Assembly: GCF_026914265.1 (NCBI RefSeq)
Contig: NC_069135.1
Location: 37,461,946-37,525,945 of the forward strand
Direction: 5' to 3'
Source: Mya arenaria
Lineage: Eukaryota > Mollusca > Bivalvia > Myida > Myidae
Length of the DNA stretch: 64,000 nt
The notes beneath the pieces were generated by a model. That model was given only the letters and a program-made list of their open reading frames with translations. It was not told the origin of the DNA and searched no databases. The position numbers and the translations under genes are program-made. Shown one piece after another: positions 58,480 to 64,000 of this stretch (position 1 is its first letter; each line of letters starts with the position of its first letter).

Positions 58480-58670
58480 CCGTTTACTCGAAGTCCCACG
58501 GACAGGCGAAAATACCTCGAGCCTCGGAGAATTCGAGTCATGCAGGAATGTTTACCTTCAATATAAAGAAATCGGTCGTTTACATCCAGTTAGAGCCAAC
58601 GAGGAAATCGAGCGAAGCAAGTTCGAGCCAAATCGAGCGAAGCAAGTTCGAGCCAACGGGGTTGTACTAT
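58480..58670. repeat. TTCGA/GCTCGA repeat (copy c)
   Basis: Contains TCGAGCGAAGCAAGTTCGAG twice in tandem and GCCAACGGGG. Non-coding. Confidence 0.55.
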
Positions 58671-59560
58671 ACATGTAATTGATATGTCGTATCCTTAATG
58701 TTGTACATATGTTACTCTTATATCATTCATCACATTGTCTTTTTATGGGATGTTTATTTTCAACCACTTATTACAGATTAAATATTCATTCTAGGATACG
58801 CCATATAATGTTTGTATTATTTGAAAGGACATATCACAAATACATCAAATACAATATGAGTATTTACTTTGTTTAAATAACAGGCCTACATAATATTTCT
58901 GGCTTAGGCTACCCGACCTTGAATATGAGTGCAGTGAAAATAAATAACACTGCACTACATCCATATATTAACGAGCGAAATACCCGGGGAATATCACCGT
59001 TTAAAGACTGTCATCATCATAGCCATACCTCTAGATGACTCACGCTTCATATACATAAGGAAGTATTTGATCATGACAGGTTATTTTAATCTTAATTTTG
59101 TAAAATCATTTATCCCATTATTAGCTTATAATAAGCAAGCTTGTGCAAGGTTTAATTGTAAATAATACAATAAACATTACAGGGCCAAACCAATTGTTGA
59201 ACATTCAACATTAAACCCTATTTAGAGGCACAAGTTATGTCAATTGTAGAAATGGAAACTTAAAGTACTTTTAAGAAGATTTACGACAAATGTCGTAAAT
59301 ACATGGCACATGTTTAAAATATCATCTTAACCTACACTGCTGACATTTGGTCGTTTTCACTTGAGAAATTACAATCGATGCGTTATAGACTTCTTGTCAC
59401 AACTCTTCCAAAATATACCAGACTCTTGAACTTCTTTGATTGAAACGTGTAAAATTCATTGAAAACAAAAACAGAATAGTTAAAACCAATAGTTGTGATA
59501 TCGATAATTTATCTTTGCGGTTGTGAATGCTATAATGATTGTTTTGATGATCATAAGCTG
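58671..59560. other. No supported gene
   Basis: AT-rich sequence with only short open frames and no motif recognised. Confidence 0.4.
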
Positions 59561-59569
59561 TATATGCTT

Positions 59570-59760
59570 GAACAGTCGAACCTTGATGCTTCGAACTCGC
59601 TTGGTTCGAATTCCTGGTAGGCTCGAAACGGTTTTAAGGACCGATTTCTATATATTAATGATGAGCATACCCGCTTGGATCGAATTTTCCGAGGCTCGAT
59701 GTTTTTCCACCAGCGCCTGGATGTTCGAGCCAACGGGGTTCGATTGTTTCTAAATAAATG
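59570..59760. repeat. TTCGA/GCTCGA repeat (copy d)
   Basis: CTTCGAACTCGCTTGGTTCG, GAATTTTCCGAGGCTCGATG and GTTCGAGCCAACGGGGTTCG give the clearest copy of this family, close in order to 690-860. Confidence 0.6.
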
Positions 59761-60190
59761 TTCTGTTCTTTCCTATGATATCAAGCAGATTGTCAATCAG
59801 TGACGCAATCATATAAAAGCAAACATACCAGAAACAGATTGAAACAAATCAAAAATAAAAAAGTGTCAAAGTTTGTCACATAAAAAGGATATCTGAAGAA
59901 AAAATATAAAAATAAAAAAAAGTTGGATAATTGTTTGTTTCAGTGTAAGATCGTTATATATTTCACCGAGTTACCACCAACCGGTATATATTTACTTTTG
60001 GTGTTCACGAGGTGAAACATATTGCGATCTTACTCTTATTTGCCTTAAAATGATACGAAGTGACTGTTTATTGTAGGTTTTTAGAAGAGCGCCAAATTGT
60101 ATGCGAACGTAACGTCATTTCGGAAATGGAAACTGAGAGCGGGCTATAATTTCACAACAGTGAAATAATATCAAATATCATACTTACTTA
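59761..60190. other. No supported gene
   Basis: AT-rich. An imperfect inverted pair (AAGATCGTTATATATTTCAC near 59947 and GTGAAACATATTGCGATCTT near 60011) could form a stem. Nothing else was recognised. Confidence 0.35.
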
Positions 60191-60194
60191 ATTT

Positions 60195-60390
60195 GATTGA
60201 TAAAATGTTTCAATTTCAAATTCAAATCAATTTATTAGTATTTTAAAAAATTATTATTTTTTTTTTCATTAAGTTCAATAATGAATTTGGGAAAAATCGT
60301 TTACATTTCATATGACTAAGAGATTCTAAAATTAGGAAAGACCCTTAAGTTAGGAAACGACGTAAGAAGATTTCTAGCACACCGGATAGG
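60195..60390. mobile_element. MITE-like repeat related to 27075 and 35440
   Basis: Shares ATGACTAAGAGATTCTAAAA, TTAAGTTAGGAAACGAC and TTTATTAGTATTT with the palindrome-arm elements. Confidence 0.5.
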
Positions 60391-60424
60391 CATTTCCGGT
60401 GAATTCAGCCGTGTTGGAAAACTC

Positions 60425-60450
60425 CATCTGGCATCCCCCCATGCCAGATG
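60425..60450. other. Perfect 10-bp hairpin with C6 loop
   Basis: CATCTGGCAT, CCCCCC, ATGCCAGATG: two perfect 10-bp complementary arms around six cytosines. Isolated, with no gene in the neighbourhood. Confidence 0.8.
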
Positions 60451-60610
60451 AGTCACGCGCTGTGACGTAATGCTTTTCATTTCATACCGTGGGACAATTG
60501 ACTGACAAAGTCTCGTTTAATGAATATGCATGACGAAGGAGAGACAACTCTTCTTCCAATGAATTCGCATGCTACTCTCAAATATTGTTCAATAACTTTA
60601 CAGTATCAAT

Positions 60611-60692
60611 AGCCTCCGTGGCCGTGTGGTCTTGACTACTGCCAAATATAATTGTACTGAGGAGGCGGACCCGGTTTAATTCCGGCAATCGC
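60611..60692 (+). mobile_element. tRNA-like sequence (SINE head or tRNA pseudogene)
   Basis: AGCCTCCGTGGCCGTGTGGT (box A-like) and CCCGGTTTAATTCCGGC (box B-like, T-arm) are spaced as in tRNA genes, but no proper acceptor stem or anticodon arm can be drawn. It is different from the SINE family elsewhere in the window. Confidence 0.5.
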
Positions 60693-61199
60693 TATAATAA
60701 TTTTCAACCGTAATGCATCTGGTACTTTGCGGAACCAATGAAACTGCCTGATGATTTTTTATGATTACGAGATTTTCTTAACATAATTGCCCACGGTACA
60801 CAACGAAGCATAGCGTAGTGTATATCGGGGGTATCCGACGATGATTTTGAACACGATGGCAATAAGGTTGTTCTAAAATGCTCATACATTTTAAATTTTC
60901 ATCCCTTTTCTGTTGAAGGTTATTCAAGCCTTAAGTCATTATGGTTGTTGAATCTAAACATTAAGTTTCTCGTTCATCTGATCCCGTCTTGAGGAATCAA
61001 TTAATACAGTTACAACATAACCTACGCAGCGCACATGTATGCTTTAGTAAGTCTATATCTTTCTTTGAATTTTCCAATTCGAACAAAAAATATAAGCAAA
61101 ATATTATCTACCGACCAACAAACATTAAATCTACTCGAGACATGTGAGTTAAGCAAAGAATACTTTAAGCCTGTCTTAGATTTAGCTAAACAAACATGT
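60693..61199. other. No supported gene
   Basis: AT-rich spacer. The open frame at 60704-60889 (minus) has no recognisable motif. Confidence 0.35.
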
Positions 61200-61280
61200 T
61201 CAAACTAAATCGGAGCACCTCGGCAATTTTCCTCCGGCGTATGGCGGAAATAGTCGAAGTGTTCCGATTGGTTCATATAA
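61200..61280. repeat. CCTCGG-family repeat
   Basis: AAATCGGAGCACCTCGGCAA and GGAAATAGTCGAAGTGTTCC form an imperfect inverted pair typical of the family. It abuts the right direct repeat. Confidence 0.5.
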
Positions 61281-64000
61281 CAGGACACCCTGAGAGTTCA
61301 ATATTGGGTACAAGTTTATTTTGATACTTTATAGAACTTTAATGCACCAGTCAATTGTAACGACGGCCCCCTAGGTCCGGGGGTATACCGGGGATAGCCG
61401 GGGAAATGGGCCTTGTGTTTACCTTCCAGGTGCCCCCCCCCCCCCCCAGTGCCGGGTGAATGCGGTTTTTGCAAAATATAGCGGGGAATGGGTCAAACCT
61501 AGGGTTCCTGGGGTGCGGGGGCATTTGGCGGGGATTTTACCATCTGTTCGTCCCCGCAAGGTGGGGATTTTACACGGGGTTGGCCGAATCAAAAGTCAAA
61601 GTCCCCGCTAATCCCCAGACCTGGGGGGGGGGGGGGGTAGGTGGTAACAATTGACTAGTGCATATCTAGGACATTGACATAAGAGAACGTATATTATTTG
61701 ATTTATTTTTTAAACATTCAACAAGTATATACAATGAAAATATAGGCCATTGAAGAGAAAATACACCGTGGTTATTTATGCGTGCTGATCAGCGAGTCAA
61801 GATACAGGATACAAGAATCGGATATTTGATATAAAAGCACAATTGCCCATAGCTAAAGAACTTCATCGAACAGTTTATATAGTGCTGATAGACCTGTTAT
61901 GTCGCGTAAATGTCAAAAAAATAAAATAGCGACATTTATGGAAGCCAGAACTAATAAGCACAATGAGCTATTTTCCGAAAATAACCGAAAGGAAAGAGGT
62001 TTTATCATTTGATTACGATTCCCCATAATGCAATGCAGACGTCAATGTGGAAGTATTGGAGTCAAAAGATAATACATGTAAAAACCAAGATCTATCAAAA
62101 CGTATTATATGTTCAAAAACATTCAACACTTTTTTAGATTTCCGATAAATCATAATGAGTTGTAAATTTCAATAAAAACTATACCATTCATAAACTTTTT
62201 TTAAATACAACTCGTGGACGTATCTGTGAAATATATATACCTGTACCTGAGCGTAGGGATATGATTGGCCGTTCTTTGTTATTATGCCCCATTTCGAAGA
62301 AGCGGGGGTATATTGCATTGCACATGTCGATCGGTCGGTCACTCGGTCGGTCGGTCGGTCGGCGGTAGGTCGGTAGACCAAACCTAATCCGATATAATAT
62401 AGTTCTAATACTATAGTATTCTTATGCTTAAAGGGACTGTACACCAGATTGGCACCAACAAAGTTTTTTTTTCTGTAACGAATCTCAGGACAATTGTCTA
62501 ATAGAATGTGTTACGCTTTGATATCATAATTTTAAAAACAGGTAACAAAATGTAAAAACAAATGCCAAGTTTATGTCAGTTTTCGACAATTTTCTTTTTT
62601 TTATCATAAGGAGTACAGCCCCTTTAAGGCCCTCAAACTTAGTAGGGAGTTTGTTAATGACCAGCGGATGGCCCCTATTGATTAAGGGGTCAGTAGTTCG
62701 ATGGTCACTGTCGTGGTTCCCTTCAACACAAAAGACTTGTCCGATTGATAACTAGAATATGCTTGGTCATACGGTCCTCAAACTAAGCGAGGAGGTTGGC
62801 CATGACCAGCAAATTGCCCGTATAAAGTTTGAGTTCAGTAGTTCAAAGGTGGACACAAATGACTTCTCCAATAAATAACTAGAGTACGTAGGGCCTTAAT
62901 TCTTCAAAGTTGCTATGGACGTTGGTTATTGCCAGCAGATGACCCATATTGATTTTGAGTTCAATAGGTGAAAGGTCACGGTCGCGATGACCTTGGACAC
63001 GAAAAAGCTTGTCCGATTGATAACTAGAGTATGATCGTTTCTTCGGTCCATAAAATTGGCAAAAACAGCAGATGACCTTTTTTGGTTTTTTAAAGGTCAA
63101 AGGTCATGGTCGCGGTGACCTTCGGCACAAAAAGTTTGTCCAATTAATAATAACTAGAGTATGAATGAAGGCACTGATGCCAAAATGAGCTGATTCTGAG
63201 ACATAAAATAAAAAAAACCAAACTGTCAATTTGTAAGAGTGCAGCTTTAAATATTCGCAGTTTAGGTTGATGCAACCTACTTTTTTGTATTTTTAATGTA
63301 CTATTGAGTTAAACTCAATTGACTTTATGATAGAATAACAGATGATAAGTATATATATTAAAACATATTTGCCTTTAAAGATGCTGGTTCTAATGACATT
63401 TATAGCTACGTGGCCATAAAATCCCAAGTTAAAAAAGCGCCAAAATATCGCTTATATTTTTTTATTTGGTACACAAATCACATGCCTTTTTTGGTTTTGG
63501 TCTTTTAAAGTCAAATGAGCGAAAGATTATAATGCATTCAAATGTAAGAAAAATATTTTATCGTGTCTCTTTGAAGCTCAATTCCTTAATTGCAATTCCG
63601 TGCGGAATAGGTTGACGGGTTGTTCTGATTTTCGTACCTACTTCCATTATAATGTTCTCTGATTGTGATTTAACCTTAACCAAAATTGGCAAAAAATAGC
63701 CTATATAGTCAATTAATTGCAATCAGTGCGGTATTGGATTACGGTGTGTTCTGATTTTCGTACCTACTGCTTTTGTAATGTCTGCAAATTTTGACTGCGC
63801 TCGCATAATATGTCTCAATCAATTTACCTGCCGGTGCGATTATTGCAAAATAATTGCTTGTGATCATATCTAAAAGAAAAGAAAAGAATTAACAAAACAA
63901 TGGTAAGCATTAAGCATAAAACTTTATTCATCTATAAACAGGATATCCACAAAAATACAAACAAATTCCACCTTCCAAATTTCAAAGTAACTGTTATTAA
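61281..64000. repeat. Long direct repeat, right copy
   Basis: Aligns in order with 1432-3720, up to the end of the window (TGTTATTAA). It has about 110 bp absent from the left copy (around 61845-61960), a longer spacer near 62440-62620, and its own MITE. The matching parts near the right end (63540-63960 with 3295-3715) are almost identical. No gene. Confidence 0.78.
61331..61664. mobile_element. MITE with TGCACCAGTCAATT termini (second copy)
   Basis: Starts ATGCACCAGTCAATTGTAAC and ends TAACAATTGACTAGTGCAT, with C and G runs inside. The left direct repeat has an empty site here (near 1508, ACTTAAACTAGG). The G+C-rich open frame across it is not a gene. Confidence 0.75.

Overview
The window reads as nuclear DNA of a eukaryote, most likely a marine or freshwater bivalve mollusc. 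This is an inference from three things: intron-containing TRIM-like B-box/coiled-coil/NHL genes of the kind that is expanded in bivalves, tRNA-derived SINEs and many short terminal-inverted-repeat elements, and very AT-rich sequence packed with minisatellites. No prokaryotic gene organisation is present. Only two complete protein-coding genes can be supported. Most of the rest is tandem repeat or transposable-element relic.

The core is a gene family in three recognisable copies. Copy 1 (minus, 7850-10399) and copy 2 (plus, 18407-22499) each have two exons of identical size (335 + 1384 nt) and encode 572-residue proteins with two B-box zinc fingers, a coiled coil and a beta-propeller of NHL type, and no RING. 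Copy 3 (minus, 42443-44539) is a pseudogene with a 247-bp frameshifting deletion. A 3'-end relic lies at 52241-52312 and an orphan 3' flank at about 53800-54672. Each copy sits in the same ordered setting: a 20-bp minisatellite, a tRNA-SINE, a 44-bp minisatellite, the gene 3' flank, the gene, the 5' flank, then a 19-bp minisatellite. Whole blocks of some 10 kb were therefore duplicated.

Layout. 1-3.7 kb: interspersed repeats and the left copy of a long direct repeat whose right copy closes the window (61.3-64 kb). 3.9-15.3 kb: duplication unit 1 with gene copy 1. 15.3-18.4 kb: foldback element, SINE and MITE. 18.4-44.5 kb: a very large imperfect inverted repeat (arms about 12 kb, spacer about 2 kb). 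Its outer parts carry gene copies 2 and 3 and its inner parts carry mirrored relics of a piggyBac transposase, a non-LTR reverse transcriptase and (TGAA)n. The spacer holds a non-LTR retrotransposon 5' fragment with a degenerate 2A-like motif, a PHD finger and an endonuclease. 45.4-47.3 kb: 19-bp array with a 76-bp higher-order repeat. 47.6-51.5 kb: 45-bp array containing a 428-codon open frame. 51.5-54.7 kb: gene relics. 56.5-57.9 kb: 21-bp array whose units can each form a small hairpin. 57.9-64 kb: mixed repeats.

The two intact genes are divergent (copy 1 leftward, copy 2 rightward) with about 8 kb between them. The encoded proteins would be cytosolic TRIM-like scaffolds. Any immune or ubiquitin-related role is inferred from the family, not shown here.
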